This document shows positions 1 to 11,484 of a DNA stretch of 64,000 bases, piece after piece; the stretch's first letter is position 1, and every line of letters starts with the position of its first letter. Origin of the DNA: Corinectria fuckeliana (lineage: Eukaryota > Ascomycota > Sordariomycetes > Hypocreales > Nectriaceae); assembly GCA_019137255.1 (NCBI GenBank), contig WPDH01000139.1:186001-250000 (forward strand). Reading direction: 5' to 3'. The position numbers and the translations under genes were made by a program. Under the pieces are notes generated by a model that was not told the DNA's origin, made no database searches, and was given only the letters and a program-made list of their open reading frames with translations.

Positions 1-951
1 GCTCCTATGGCTAGGTCCCAGCTTCTTTCTCATGCTAGGCGAGACCATTTTGTGCCATTTATGCAATATGAAATCTTCTCCGGTATGCATGTAGATATGT
101 GCCCGCTAGGCAATGCAAGGGAACGAACGGCATAAAGGCGGATTCGTTTACCAAACAATGCGAATGCGTGTCTTCCATGGAACATGCCGTGCTGCTTTCT
201 TGATTGTGCCAACACCACGTCGTCATTGAGATTATCTACCGTTCCGTAAACCGGAGACTGCAAGTTAGCCAAGCTAATACCCGACTTTCTGCTATTCACA
301 TTTCGATCGATCTCGGGAAAGCCGGCGCCGCACTCAAGCACCGCTGCACTTCGAGATGCGAGTTACCCTGCGGCGTTCTTGGGTTAGACCTCTCATGCTG
401 CATCTTAAAGCATTGCAGGTAAGTGGCAAACAGTCATTGATTGGAACCGACTCGATCGCAGGTCGTCGGACTGTGAATAGGCTTGAACATTAAGGAAGAG
501 TCGGCCTTGTCGATCTTACCCACCCCTGATGGAGGTGTCTTGATCAACGCTTTGTAGTCGTTTTCGGCGTTGTTAGTTGTGAAATGCCGCTGTGATTGTC
601 TGGGTGCAAGACGATTAACTAGAGTATCAGTTTTTCCATCAGAAGGCTTGAAACATGCATCAACGTAACTTGCTGGAAGAAAACCGAATTGACTTGATTG
701 ATTCCGGACTCATGCCATCTGCATCCAGGTAAAATCTGAAACTACATCAGTATTTCGTCCATGGTCTGAGGCACCTATCTAGGGTAATCTAGTTGTTGAT
801 GGCAAAGTGAAGCATCCCTCAAGTGGGGCACCATGTCGGTAGGCTCGGTGAGAGGCGACGATAATCGATAAGCTACTCTAAAAACTTTTCCACGCAGCTT
901 CCTCCACCAACCCATCCGCGATCCGCGAGCACACCACCACACAACCCAACA
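1..951. other. Intergenic, no gene seen
   Basis: No frame on either strand shows a recognisable protein or a coherent spliced model. The last ~100 bases form the promoter and 5' leader of the downstream RPA43 gene, which ends in a CA-rich stretch just before its ATG. The left edge may hold the end of an unrecognised gene, but nothing supports one. Confidence 0.5.
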
Positions 952-2316
952 ATGGCGCCAATCGCCTCGCCCGAACCTGCGGCTCTCAAGCGTGGGAAGA
1001 AATCGAAGAAGGACAAGAAGCGCGCCCGAGAGGACGACCCCGCCGGCGATGTCGAGCGAAAACACAAAAAGTCCAAGAGCGTCTCGGCTGAGATTGCCGC
1101 GCCAGAGCTTGTCAACGGCGACCTGAAGGCCGACAAGAAAAGGAAGAAGAGCAAGAGAGACAAGCATGCCGAGAATAGTGTAGCAGCAGAGAGCGCGCCC
1201 GTTGCGGAGGAGGAGTTGAAAGCGGAAAAGAAGAAGCACAAGAAGAAGAAGCACCAGGCAGACGCTGTTCTAGCACCCGAGGAGGCTGATGCGACCGCCG
1301 TAGTCGATGGGGACAAGAAGAAAAAGAAAAAGAAGTCCAAGAAGGAAGCCGCCGAACCAGAACTCGATGCTCAGACGGCGCCCAAGCCGGAAGAGGACGC
1401 TTTCACCGACCCCGATGCTATGGACGTCGACACTGCGACACTGTCCAAATCCTCAAAATCAACAATTTACCAGCCACCCGACATCCCCGCAAACCCACAG
1501 TTCCCCTTCTTCACCCAAACGGTGTCTCTCTACGAGCCCCTGTACCCCATTGGCTGGGCGCAGCCCGTGACCAGCTGTCAGTACCAGCACCTGCAACCCC
1601 TGCTGAACAAGTACGTGCCGTCTCTGCGAGGAGTCTTGCTGGATTACAAGAATGTCGCTTTCGGCGAGAAGCCAGGCAGGAATGGCGCTGCAACGGATGA
1701 CGAGTCGCCGGCGACCGTCATGGCTAAGGACGAGGCTGCCGTTGGCTTCGGCTGGATCACCGCCGACGTCGACCTCTTCGTCCCCAGCCGAGGTGCTTGG
1801 ATGGAGGGAAGCGTCAACCTCCAGACCGAAGGCCACATCGGCGTCGTCTGCTTTGGCAAGTTCAATGCCTCGATCGAAGCCCGACGACTGCCCCCGTCCT
1901 GGAAATGGATCCCCAACGAGGCTCCTGAGGCGCAAGGCTTCGAAGAGACGGCTTCTATCATCACCTCTGACGACCACGGCGTGGTTCGACAGCTCCACAG
2001 CACAGGCTTCTGGGCCGATGCCAGCGGCGAGAGGGTCAAGGGCAAGGTCCGCTTCCGGATACGCAACTACGACGTCGGAACGAGCGGCGAGACGAGCTAT
2101 CTCAGCCTGGAGGGTACCATGCTGGACAGCCAGGGCGAGAAGGCGGTCGTCACCGAGGAAGCTCAGACAGCGAAGATCCGTAAGAACAACAAGGGTGGAC
2201 ACAATCGGCTGCGAAGGCGCATCCCCGACTTTAGCATGACACGCTTCGACGTCGAGGAGCAGGACCAAGGCGACGAGGAGAAGAAGCGCGAGGTGCTGGC
2301 AGTGAGCGAGGATTAA
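952..2316 (+). CDS. RPA43: RNA polymerase I subunit RPA43
   Basis: Intronless, 454 aa. Predicted DNA-directed RNA polymerase I subunit RPA43, part of the Rpa43/Rpa14 stalk that contacts initiation factor Rrn3 in the nucleolus. Residues 1 to ~150 are a low-complexity tail packed with KKKKK and KKHKKKK blocks and acidic spacers, typical of fungal RPA43 and nucleolar proteins. The folded part starts near residue 165 with a stretch rich in Pro and aromatics, continues through a segment around LRGVLLDYKNVAFGE (SHS2-like N-domain) and an OB-fold region beginning GFGWITADVDLFVP. The C-terminus is again charged. The start is the first ATG after the CA-rich leader, in an ACAATGG context. It runs convergent with the FHA gene; the two stops are ~240 bp apart. 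The family call rests on the OB-fold motifs and overall architecture. Confidence 0.85.
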   Translation: MAPIASPEPAALKRGKKSKKDKKRAREDDPAGDVERKHKKSKSVSAEIAAPELVNGDLKADKKRKKSKRDKHAENSVAAESAPVAEEELKAEKKKHKKKKHQADAVLAPEEADATAVVDGDKKKKKKKSKKEAAEPELDAQTAPKPEEDAFTDPDAMDVDTATLSKSSKSTIYQPPDIPANPQFPFFTQTVSLYEPLYPIGWAQPVTSCQYQHLQPLLNKYVPSLRGVLLDYKNVAFGEKPGRNGAATDDESPATVMAKDEAAVGFGWITADVDLFVPSRGAWMEGSVNLQTEGHIGVVCFGKFNASIEARRLPPSWKWIPNEAPEAQGFEETASIITSDDHGVVRQLHSTGFWADASGERVKGKVRFRIRNYDVGTSGETSYLSLEGTMLDSQGEKAVVTEEAQTAKIRKNNKGGHNRLRRRIPDFSMTRFDVEEQDQGDEEKKREVLAVSED

Positions 2317-2556
2317 AGGCAAGACACGGAGTTCAAAAGGAGCCAGGAGTTGTGTGATACCTTGATTGAATGAGTAAATTGTTACCGCAAACTGAGGGGC
2401 ATTCCCGCTCCATCTAAGAGCGTGCCTAACGGAACAAATATAACAAAGCAAAGAAGACAACCGAGACTCAACGCCAAGCCCTGTGACGCTTATTCTACAT
2501 GTCATAAATATACGCCCGCTGGTATTATGCATCAGTTCCACGAACCGCCCGATAGC

Positions 2557-3294
2557 TTACGCCGCCGCCCTGACCATGGGCTCCCACGGCCGGGCCATAT
2601 TCCACAAGTATACTTCGCCCACTGGCTCGTCGCCCAAAGACTTGACAAAGATGTGCTGGAACAGTGGCACCGAGGAGAACAGAGGCGCCACTGGGGTGAT
2701 GGATGTGCGGTCCCAGCCGAAACTTAGGCCGTCGGTCCAGGCGGGCTGCTGGAGGAAGGCGTCGACCTTTTCGCGATACGCGTCCCAGTCGGCGGCGTGG
2801 TCGTTGACAACGATCTGGAAGCGCACGCCCTGGACATCGACGGTGATGCGCTGCACCGTGTTGGGGAAGCCGTGCGAGTACCCGCTGCTCAGGATCCACG
2901 TGTAGTCCGTCTGGTCGCCGTTGCTCTCCCAGTCGTACCAGACCTGCGTGCCGCAGTCGGAGAAGTCGTTGAGCACCAGCCGGGCCTCGGCGTCGAAGCT
3001 CAGCGCGCAGTGGCGCGGCGCGATGCCCGGGAGCGACGGCAGCACGACGTCGCAGCGCGCCGGGTCGGAGCCGAGCACGAAGGACCCGGGCCGCTTGGGG
3101 GCGTTGTTGAAGGAGAGCTGGATGGCCTTGGAGGGCCTACTGGTGACGAGGTTGGGGAGGCGAGAGGCGAGGATGGGCGACGAGGCTGTAGGCACGGCGC
3201 GGAAGTCGTTGGACGGGAGGTGGGTGGCTTTGTCGGCGAAGGAGCCACGCGCCGTTGGGACCAGCCAGGCGATGACGTCGGAGGAGCTCGACAT
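2557..3294 (-). CDS. FHA-domain protein, possibly truncated FHA-kinase
   Basis: Intronless, 245 aa. An FHA phosphothreonine-binding domain spans about residues 60-140: the core has FVLGSDPARCDVVLP (GS pair) and PGIAPRHCALSF (the SxxH-equivalent strand), followed by NDFSDCGTQVWYD in place of the usual NGT loop. The last 30 residues (VKSLGDEPVGEVYLWNM) resemble the glycine loop and beta-2 strand of a protein kinase, but the frame stops there and nothing downstream encodes the rest of a kinase. It could be a natural FHA-only protein or the remnant of an FHA-kinase fusion. The start is the only ATG upstream of the domain in frame. The substrate and pathway cannot be told from sequence. Confidence 0.75.
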   Translation of the reverse strand: MSSSSDVIAWLVPTARGSFADKATHLPSNDFRAVPTASSPILASRLPNLVTSRPSKAIQLSFNNAPKRPGSFVLGSDPARCDVVLPSLPGIAPRHCALSFDAEARLVLNDFSDCGTQVWYDWESNGDQTDYTWILSSGYSHGFPNTVQRITVDVQGVRFQIVVNDHAADWDAYREKVDAFLQQPAWTDGLSFGWDRTSITPVAPLFSSVPLFQHIFVKSLGDEPVGEVYLWNMARPWEPMVRAAA

Positions 3295-4347
3295 GTTTGC
3301 GTCAAGGGGAATGAGTGTGAATAGATATTACAATAAAATAGATGCGTAGAGTGGGTATCGATGTCAAGACGGGTGTGCCTTGGCGAAGCTGAAGTACAGA
3401 GAGCGGCAATGAGTGGTAGAGCGACGAGCGGGAGAAGACCGTCCTCGAGAGGATATATATATATATATCGACTCAAACGAGAGAAGCCGAGTGTATGGTT
3501 CCGGTAGAGCTGAAGGTACAATGAAATGAATTAAAAAGCAGATTGAATGAGGCGATTTGACTCCAAGTTGGGCTTCTACACCAAGGTTTATAACCACGCG
3601 AAAAAAACATGTCTCCTGGGTAAGGGTTGCCGCGGACAACGAACAGCTACCGCGCCGCATGCCGCACGCGTCGCGAAAACACATGACGGCCAGACAAGAC
3701 CCCGGACCACGCTCAACTCGCAAACAGGCGTTTCCGTCTTGTCGATGCAGCTGTGGGCGCCGGGTGCGTTGGCCTGCCGGAGGGTGTGAGGACGGGCGCG
3801 TCGTGGCCAATCGTCTGGTGTGGAGCCGTGTAAGTGCGGCCGCCAACAGAGGCCAGCGGCGATCTCTGCACCGCAGGCATGCCGTATTGGGGGGTTTTAT
3901 TATTCTTCTTTATTCTCGGGGGAGCCGGGTTGTGCGCAAAGGTTCGACGTGGCTGGTCGGGAGAGGCGCTGCCAAGGGAAGTGGTGATGCCGTCTTGGGG
4001 GAGGTTGTGCGTGGGGATGAGAGGTGATGGGTCCTTGGAGCTGGGACTTGCGACTTGGGATGGATGCATGGGCAACGGCTGGGACAGAAACGACGTGGAT
4101 TCCGTGACGAGGCGGCGTTGTTGTCGAGCAGGCGAAATTCCAGGGTTGCGACTCGTTCTGAGGCCTTGGTAGATGGCTGCTGAGCTGTGTAAGTGTCGCC
4201 GTTCTGGCGCCTCTCGACATGGCGATAGGAGAGACCTGACGAGCTCTACCACTGTTGACAGGCAATTATGAGTCACCGCGGAAAGGGATGAGTAGCGCAT
4301 AACATGTCGTGCGTCAAAGTGTGTACAAGAACTACTAAGGGCATTTG
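3295..4347. other. Intergenic; promoter of FHA gene
   Basis: About 1 kb without a supported gene. It holds an (AT)n microsatellite near 3452-3468 and the 3' flank of the arylsulfotransferase-like gene. Frames here are short and show no family motif. Confidence 0.5.
3452..3468. repeat. AT dinucleotide microsatellite
   Basis: About eight AT/TA units in the upstream region of the FHA-domain gene, about 160 bp from its ATG. A simple repeat, visible directly. Confidence 0.8.
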
Positions 4348-5992
4348 CTATAGCTCTCCTGGCTCATCATCCTGGGACTCGCTGCCGATCTGCGAAGCGT
4401 GGACATCCTTCCGAATAGCAACCTCCCGCGTCCGCGTCAACACAGTGCCCTCCTTATCAAACCCGGCAGCAAAGATGCGCGCGCCCTCTCCCAGATCCTG
4501 CAGCTGCTGGGCCGAGATGGTCACGCTCGTCTCGAACGAGACCCGCTGCGCCTCGGCCATCTTGCGCACCGACGTCGCATCCGCCGCGTCGCCGTCCTGC
4601 GCGTAGAACCGCCACAGCACCACCTCGGTATCGCCGTTCCAGCTGACGTAGACGCTCGTCTCGGCGCCGTCCCGCAGCGCAGCCACGACGGGGACCTCCC
4701 CCGGGCGGCCCGTCCACTCGGAGCGGAAGCCGCGGTGGCTCGGGGCCGAGGCGCCCGCGTCGAGGAAGGCGTTGAAGACGGGGGTGCCGTCGGCGCGGAA
4801 CTCGGTCACGGCGCCCTCCTGGCCCCAGTTGACGAAGACGTTGCCGTTGGACAGCACCTGCGCGTTGCCCTGGGACGCGACCGAGAGGCGGTCCGGCGAG
4901 GCGTATGACTGGAGGACTGACGTGGAGTTGTCGGCGTGGTTGAGCTGGACGATGAGCGCGCGGGAGTGAGGGTGAAGCGTCGCCAGAGTCTCGTCGTCGA
5001 GGCCGAACGTCGAGGCTGAGTTGTCAAAGAACGAGATGGTCTCGATGGTGCCGTCAGTAGAGCGGTTGAGGAAGCGCGCGTCGTGCTGAAGACCGAAGTC
5101 GAGCTCTGGCGATAGCCTAAAGGTGGACTGGGTGCCGCCGAGCTTCCAGATGATGGATCCGTCGTGCCCGGACAGCTTGTAGATGGTGCTCGCGTGCCGG
5201 CTTGAGATGAGATAGTTTCCCTCGTCGTCCTTGTCGATGCTGTTCAGGTGGAAGTAATCCCAGGCATCCGGGGCGTCGAGGGCCGCCCCTGCGGATAGGG
5301 GAGCAAGGCTGTCTGATGCTTGGTTAGCCGCCGTTCTGTTGCTCGGTCATGCCAGGAGCCCTACCAGCTGGGGACACGATGTCAAGTGAGTGGACCTCAA
5401 AGAGGAGCTCGCCCGTCTCAATGTCAACTTCCTGCAAGATGCTATCGACAATCCACTTTTGCTCCTCGGTCCCTCCGAAAGGCGTCAAATCATACGGAAC
5501 CGGGTCGTAGATCTCAACCAGCGCCGTCTTCTCATTGACGAGTCTAAGCTCGCGCAGTGACGGGAGCTTGTTCGTCAAGCCCTGGATCTGGGCAAGCGGC
5601 CGGTAACGGCCATCCAAGATCTGAAGCGTCCCATGGCCTCGCTCGCGCCTCGCATCGATGGTGCCCTGGAAGGCCTGGAGCACGGGCTGGCCCTGGTATC
5701 TCGAGGCTTGAAAGTTGGCCACGAAGCCCGAGAGGTACCCCAAGCTCGACCAGACGAGGTCGCCGTCGTTGCGGAAGATGTACGCTGCGGGCTGCTCGGG
5801 GAGGAGTGCGGGGTCTTCGCGGCCCGCGTAGTACGGTGCTACGAAGATGAAGCCGGGAGAGACGTCGTTGGTGGCGGGGATGGTGATGTTGAGGCGCGGC
5901 GGAGATAGGTCAGGTCGGGAGCGGAACTGCCACTCTGCGTTCGCACATCCCGCGAGGGCGGCGAAGACGGAGACAAACCCGGTTGACTTCAT
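4348..5992 (-). CDS. Secreted arylsulfotransferase-like protein (ASST_2)
   Basis: Two exons, 5992-5365 and 5288-4348, joined across a 76-bp GT-AG intron in phase 1; 522 aa. Residues 1-19 form a signal peptide ending in GCANA. The mature protein has the repeated beta-propeller strands of fungal ASST-type proteins, with hallmark stretches VPYDLTPFGG, WDYFHLNSIDKD, NYLISSRHAST and LSNGNVFVNWG. Family members are related to bacterial arylsulfate sulfotransferases, which move sulfate from a phenyl sulfate to a phenolic acceptor through a histidine; activity has not been established for most fungal members. It is head-to-head with a secreted arylsulfatase 703 bp away, so a role in extracellular aryl-sulfate metabolism is plausible. 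A paralogue sits at 32733-34421. The splice join restores an unbroken motif between SPAG and AALDAPDAWDYF. Confidence 0.85.
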
Positions 5993-6629
5993 CGCGGCGG
6001 AGTCTCAAAGAGCAATTCAGTTGACTTTGGATCCGAATCATTCGACTTCTCGGAAGGTAGTTTCGAGGGTCACCTCTGGAGTATAAGCGGGAGGTGGGAG
6101 CTTCATCTCCAGAGGGGCTGAACTCCGGACAGCACGCCATCGCCGACCACGTCGATGGCGCAAATCACCCCATGCACCTAATATATGTATAGGTTATTTG
6201 AGCGACTGTGACGGCGTACGAATGCGACGCAGGGTGAAGGATTATGGAGATCGATCGTCTAAGAAACGCGTCCAGGACCGATAATCCGACATCACCAACG
6301 CGCGGCCGACGTGCCGGGATACGGGGGTGGAGCCGTGAGACCCATGCATGCTGTTAGTGTAATAGGTGTGTTTGCGTGCATCGACACTAACTTTGACGCC
6401 ATTGCGTACCCAATTGCGCGAGTGCCAGGGCCGTATGACGTTCCCCTAAGACACGCCGATACCGTTCAAGGGGTGACGTCGAGGGTTGCGACCAGAGGCT
6501 ATTGTGAGTTGCAGATTCTTGTCCAAAGAAACCGAGTTCGAATATCGAATTCCCGGCTTGATTGAAAGATTCCTCAGCCCTGCCCTACATGGGTGATTGC
6601 CAGCGGAACCGTCATCGCCAGTAAGCAGC

Positions 6630-6660
<31 letters not shown>

Positions 6661-6695
6661 GGAGAGAGCAAAGCAACCTCACTCAATCCATCAAC
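5993..6695. promoter_or_regulatory. Divergent promoter, ASST-like / arylsulfatase
   Basis: This 703-bp segment lies between two head-to-head genes that both act on sulfate esters, so shared control is likely. It ends in a GA-rich microsatellite in the arylsulfatase leader. I did not find a convincing CYS3-type (ATGRYRYCAT) site by eye; a matrix scan would settle that. Confidence 0.5.
6630..6668 (+). repeat. GA-rich microsatellite in 5' leader
   Basis: A run of AG dinucleotides with a few GG interruptions, ending ~28 bp before the arylsulfatase ATG. On the mRNA this makes the leader almost pure purine. It may change promoter or translation strength, but no function is shown. Confidence 0.8.
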
Positions 6696-8726
6696 ATGCG
6701 GTGCCTAGCATGGGTGCGCCCGGCCTGTCTGGTTGGCTCCTTGTCATTGCTGGCTGCGTCGACGGCAGCTTTGCCTCAGCCGCAGGACCAGGCAGTCTTG
6801 TCCGGGGAAGATGCATTGGATAGCAGTGAGGCATTCTCGGAAGCTACCGAGAAGTCGAACAACAGCAAGAAGAACATTGTCTTCATCCTCACCGACGACC
6901 AAGACGCCGTGCTCGATTCCGTCTCATACATGCCGCTGTTGCACAAGCACATTGCCGAGCAAGGCACTACCTTCACCAACCACTTCACTACAACTGCCAT
7001 CTGCTGTCCCTCCCGCGTCTCGCTCTGGACCGGCAAGCAACCGCACAACACCAACGTCACCGACGTCAATCCTCCATATGGTAAGACCCCTGTCTGAACG
7101 CTTCGCGTCTGTGGCTTGGTGTAGTCGCTGACCTAGCCAAGGCGGGTTCCCCAAGTTTGTCTCGCAGGGCCTCAACGACAACTACCTCCCAGTCTGGTTG
7201 CAAGAGGCCGGCTACAATACATACTACACAGGAAAGCTGTTCAATGCTCACACGATAAAAAACTACGACTCGCCGTATCCTGCGGGCTGGACGGGCACCA
7301 ACTTCCTCCTGGACCCAGGCACGTATTCCTACCTTAACCCCATCTACCAGCGCAACCAGGAGGCGCCCGTGCAGCACCGTGGAGAGCACACGTCCGACTT
7401 GATTGCAAGCTACGCGAGCGGACTCCTTAGCGAGGCTATCGAGGCTGATAATCCCTTCTTCCTTGCTATTGCCCCCGTCGCTCCGCACTCTAATATCGAT
7501 GTCAATAACGGTGGGCCGCCTCGCATGACCACCCCGATCCCGGCTGAGAGACACTCTCATCTCTTCGAGGGAGTCAAGATTCCACGGTCGGACAATTTCA
7601 ATCCTGATTCGGTATGTCTTCTCCATCTACTCGCTTACCCGGCTGCTTACATTCAGTTAGCCCAGCGGTGTTAGCTGGATCCGCAAACTGCCCCAGCTGA
7701 ATGAATCTGCCGTCTCGTACATTGACGACTACTACCGTGCTCGACTTCAAGCGCTGCAAGCAGTCGACGAGATAATCGACCAAGTCGTCGCCCAGCTGGA
7801 TGAAGCTGGCCTGCTCGACAACACTTACATCATCTACTCCTCCGATAACGGCTTCCATTTGGGACAGCACAGGCTGCCTCCTGGAAAGGAATGCGGCTTT
7901 GACGAGGACATCCGAGTTCCTCTCTACCTGCGAGGCCCGGGCGTGGCTGGAGGTTATATCGAGAACACAGTGACAACGCACATCGACCTCGCTCCGACGA
8001 TTCTCAAGTTGGCTGGAGTCGAGCTCCGCCCCGACTTTGATGGAACCCCTATTCCAGTGCAGAAGGACGAACCCAGCGTCATCAGACACGAGCATGTTGC
8101 TGTCGAATATTGGGGAATGGCACTTGCCGAGGGTGAAATTGGAGGCTTCGGTTTGTCTGCCCTGCTAAAGTCATCTCAGCTTGCTAACGGATGCGATAGA
8201 TGGCAAAGGACAGCTCATTGTTCGCAACAATACGTACAAGGGGGTCCGAATAGTGCACCAGAACTACGACATTTACTACTCAACATGGTGTAACAATGAG
8301 CACGAGCTCTACGATCTCCAGGCATGTCGTGATTACCGCTGATTCTACTTACAATTACTAATGACGAATTAGAGGGACCTAGGACAACTGCACAACCTCA
8401 TTCCTGGAGCCGGGGACGCTTTTGGCCCCGAAAACGTGGCAATTCTCGGGACCAGTACTACCCGGGTGATTGATCGCCTTGATTCTCTCATGCTCGTGCT
8501 GAAGTCTTGTCAAGGCCAGACGTGCGTAGAGCCTTGGAAGATTCTGCACCCACAAGGCGATGTAGAGAGCCTACAAGATGCCCTGCAGCCGCATTTCGAC
8601 AAGTTTTACGAGCAGCAGGTCAAGGTCTACTTCGATCGGTGCGAGGACGGGTACATAGTTGACGCCGAGGGACCTCAAGTTGGCTTCCAGTACCGAGATG
8701 GGCTGGAGTGGCACCACTGGACTTGA
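6696..8726 (+). CDS. Secreted arylsulfatase (sulfatase family)
   Basis: Five exons: 6696-7080, 7142-7611, 7661-8150, 8200-8321, 8373-8726; 606 aa. Predicted to hydrolyse aryl sulfate esters outside the cell or in the wall. Residues 1-25 are a signal peptide. The metal site starts with ILTDDQD (Asp67, Asp68) and the signature CCPSRVSLWTGK follows; Cys103 is the residue converted to formylglycine in this family. Later motifs GYNTYYTGKLFN, SDNGFHLGQHRL and LAPTILKLAG are all intact, and the length matches fungal arylsulfatases such as Neurospora ARS-1. The fourth intron (8322-8372) has a GC donor (CAG then GCATGT); no GT alternative keeps the frame open. The gene is divergent from the ASST-like gene, which suggests joint use in sulfur scavenging or aryl-sulfate turnover. 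Confidence 0.93.
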
Positions 8727-9520
8727 GGAAGTCTGATGGAAGAAGCCAACTTATTCGACACATACTACCTCGCTCTTGTCCATCCATTCTAAGGCCGCTA
8801 GAGCTGTATATGCCTAAGACCGGGCGACGACCTGGCGGTAGTTGAATCTAATTGCCCGGAGTCCTGGATGAAGCGTTGGACAGGAAGGGGTTGACACCTC
8901 CTGTGGATATCATTACGAACACCTCGGGTTGGCGGTCTTGGCAAAATAGAAGAGTTTTTGCAAGGGTGGAGAGTCCAGCATACACGGCTGATGATGTAAA
9001 ATGCTTTGAACTGCGTTAGATCCACAGGTGCTTTGTAGATAGCTTGACCTGTCAGGCGCTGGCAACACGTGCCTTTTGTACCGTTCCATTTCCGAACTTC
9101 ACCACATGAGTTGTGATAGTCATCGCCAACGGCCTGAGTCTCGGACGAACGCCGTGTTAGCCATGGCGCGCGTGGCTTGCTCGGCCTAGTGACCCACAAG
9201 GCGTGGCGTCGCGACGAGATGCAAGCTGATATCCATGTTTTCAGAGTCCACGTACAGAAAACTAATAAATCTGGATACGGTCGATAATCAGATGCTTTGC
9301 TTTCCATGTTATCCCCTCTGGTTCGATATGAGGCCGTAGGTAGTTGCTGATGGTGATGTCAAGCGGGCGTTGTAATTCACAGCCGTTCATTGGATACTCC
9401 GGCCTTGTTGCCGCAATTCCAAGGCAGAAATCCGGAAACTGCCGACCTTGACCCGAGGAGAGTCTCGACAGCTCTGCACATCAGCAACCTCACAACTCGA
9501 AGCCCAATTGAATCCGCACC
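8727..9520. other. Intergenic; 3' flank and NDUFB7 promoter
   Basis: No supported gene. Frames of up to ~170 codons occur on the minus strand but have no domain, no coherent composition and no splice logic. Confidence 0.5.
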
Positions 9521-9931
9521 ATGGCTTCCGACACATCTGCTGAGCCGCGACGTACGTCTCCCCCGCCCGAACGATCCCCAGCGCCAATTTCCCCGGCCTC
9601 AATCGCTAACTCCCGCCGCAGAAGCGACCCGCGAGGAGATGCGCGATGCCCGTCTCCCCATCGCCTACCGAGACAGCTGCGCCCACCTTCTGATCCCCCT
9701 CAACAAGTGCCGGAGGGATACGTGGTACGCCCCTTGGAAGTGCACGGTAAGTCTTCCCGCCGGGCTGCGGCCTGCTGCCCGCGAGCCTGCGGCGGACAAA
9801 GCGCTCACAGCGGACGGGGTGGATAGGATGAGCGACACAGTTACGAGAAGTGCCAATACGTCGAGTTCAAGAAGCGAGTCGCCAAGATGGAAGAGCTGAG
9901 GGAGTCCAAGGCCGGTGCGCGAAGCAACTAG
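9521..9931 (+). CDS. NDUFB7: NADH:ubiquinone oxidoreductase subunit B18 (NDUFB7)
   Basis: Three exons: 9521-9551, 9622-9746, 9827-9931; 86 aa. Accessory subunit of mitochondrial complex I on the intermembrane-space side. The spliced protein has the twin CX9C signature of NDUFB7: Cys-x9-Cys in CAHLLIPLNKC, then Cys-x9-Cys in CTDERHSYEKC. The second pair is created only by joining exons 2 and 3, which supports that splice. The motif RDTWYAPWKC between the pairs is typical of the family. The C-terminus is a charged helix. The first exon has only ten codons. Such CX9C proteins are normally imported and oxidised by the Mia40 relay; no cleavable presequence is seen, as expected. Confidence 0.93.
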
Positions 9932-11484
9932 GCAAAGCTCGCGGGAGCATGGCGGCCGGTTCGGACGGATTGTACATATACAACTGCGGGAGGATGGGAA
10001 TAGAGGCTTCCACCGAAGAGAAACGTTCGGATCATACGGGAGTGAATGTCTGAGCTGGTGAGGATCGTGTGCTAATCGCAAGAGTGTCTCTGGGATGCCG
10101 ACGAGAACCACTTGCCAAGAAAGGGAGGCTCTGCGAACGACTTGGGACCGATTGCTCCAAGTACCGAGAGGCGACATCGCATGGACGAATGCCTAGTGGC
10201 GTTGGGAGAAACAAGACTTTCATCGATCGACTAGGCTCATACCACCCAAGTGCTGCAGGCAACGAAGAACCACAACCCGAAACTGGATTCCTTGCCATTT
10301 GGGTACCTACGCCCATGGAGCCGTCTAGGATGGGTGAAGGACTGCATGATGAACTAGGTTCATCACCGAAGTGATATGCGGACAAGACACCGACGAGACC
10401 TGGATGGCTAGGGGAAAGGCCACGCAAGAACAGACAGGTCACATTCGGGAAGCAACAGCAGAATTCTGAGGGAGCCCCCGATGAGAGCGTACGGATAGAG
10501 CGGACGATCGGGCTTACGCGAGTGTACTGTTGGCGGTACCATCTGGTATTAGACAAATCAAAGGACTCGGAGGGTATAATATCATGTCGACGGCAGCCGC
10601 AAGGCGATGAGGAAAGCACAGCTAAACAACCAGGCCGCCAAGCTCGAGATCAGTTACATAGTTCCTGCCACCAAGGCCCGACGAGAACCGCACGACGAAT
10701 AAGGAAGCACATGGGTGAGATCACGGGCTGCATTTTTGCGGACCGAACAAGGTGGCTGTGGGCACGGCATTGATCCATTGTCGTCGCCATCGTTGACCAT
10801 ATAGGTGATGAGTCTGGGGGCCGATGACTGATGATATCCAGTCCTGACACAAGGTCGTGAAACGCAATTACCGGGAGAGAAGGCAAGATTGCGGCATCGG
10901 CGTCGTGAGGTATCTCATCGGCAAGTATATAATGAGCACGCCCACCCGGTATTTCGTCTAACGGGATCACAGAGTCGCCGGAGATGGTGGTAGCAGCACC
11001 ACTGCTGTGGGAGCCGGACTGCCCATATAAGTTATCTTGTCTTTGGTTCAGCCAGGCATCAATATGACCGCCATCAGGTATAACCAGCGGCTAGAAGACT
11101 TGACTGATCTTGCTTGAGGGATCGACGCTCATCATAGCTATGGTGCAAAGGAACCGTGTCAGGACGTGTCCATGCTGAGCGCGCTCTGTCGGACAGGCGC
11201 TTTGACGACACGGACCCGTCTTGGTTATGGAGTCGTTGGTGACAGGGGTTTGTTTCTCCTTGGATACCCGAGAGGTGCCCCGTGCATCGCCGTCTTCGTC
11301 ATCTCCATCGCGGCTACCTGAGGCTGAAGAGAACAAAGAATAGCAGCAGATCCATCGCCGCAATCTGGGCGAAACGAAGCGTCAGTGCGTCTGTGTTTCC
11401 CAACTAATTACCCTTCAGAAAACAGACACGAGAGCTGCCGAGCCGAGGGAAGCACCCGGCTTATCCGACGCGGAAGATTACACG

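Noticed and set aside
1459..2541. 360-codon minus-strand frame over RPA43
   Set aside because: Shadow of the RPA43 gene; no domain and begins in its 3' flank.
7081..7141. Read-through of arylsulfatase intron 1
   Set aside because: Read-through ends the protein at once after YGKTPV, while splicing restores PPYGGFPKFVSQGL.
8326..8372. GT donor a few bases downstream of the GC donor in the arylsulfatase
   Set aside because: Use of that GT gives an immediate stop codon with either nearby AG.
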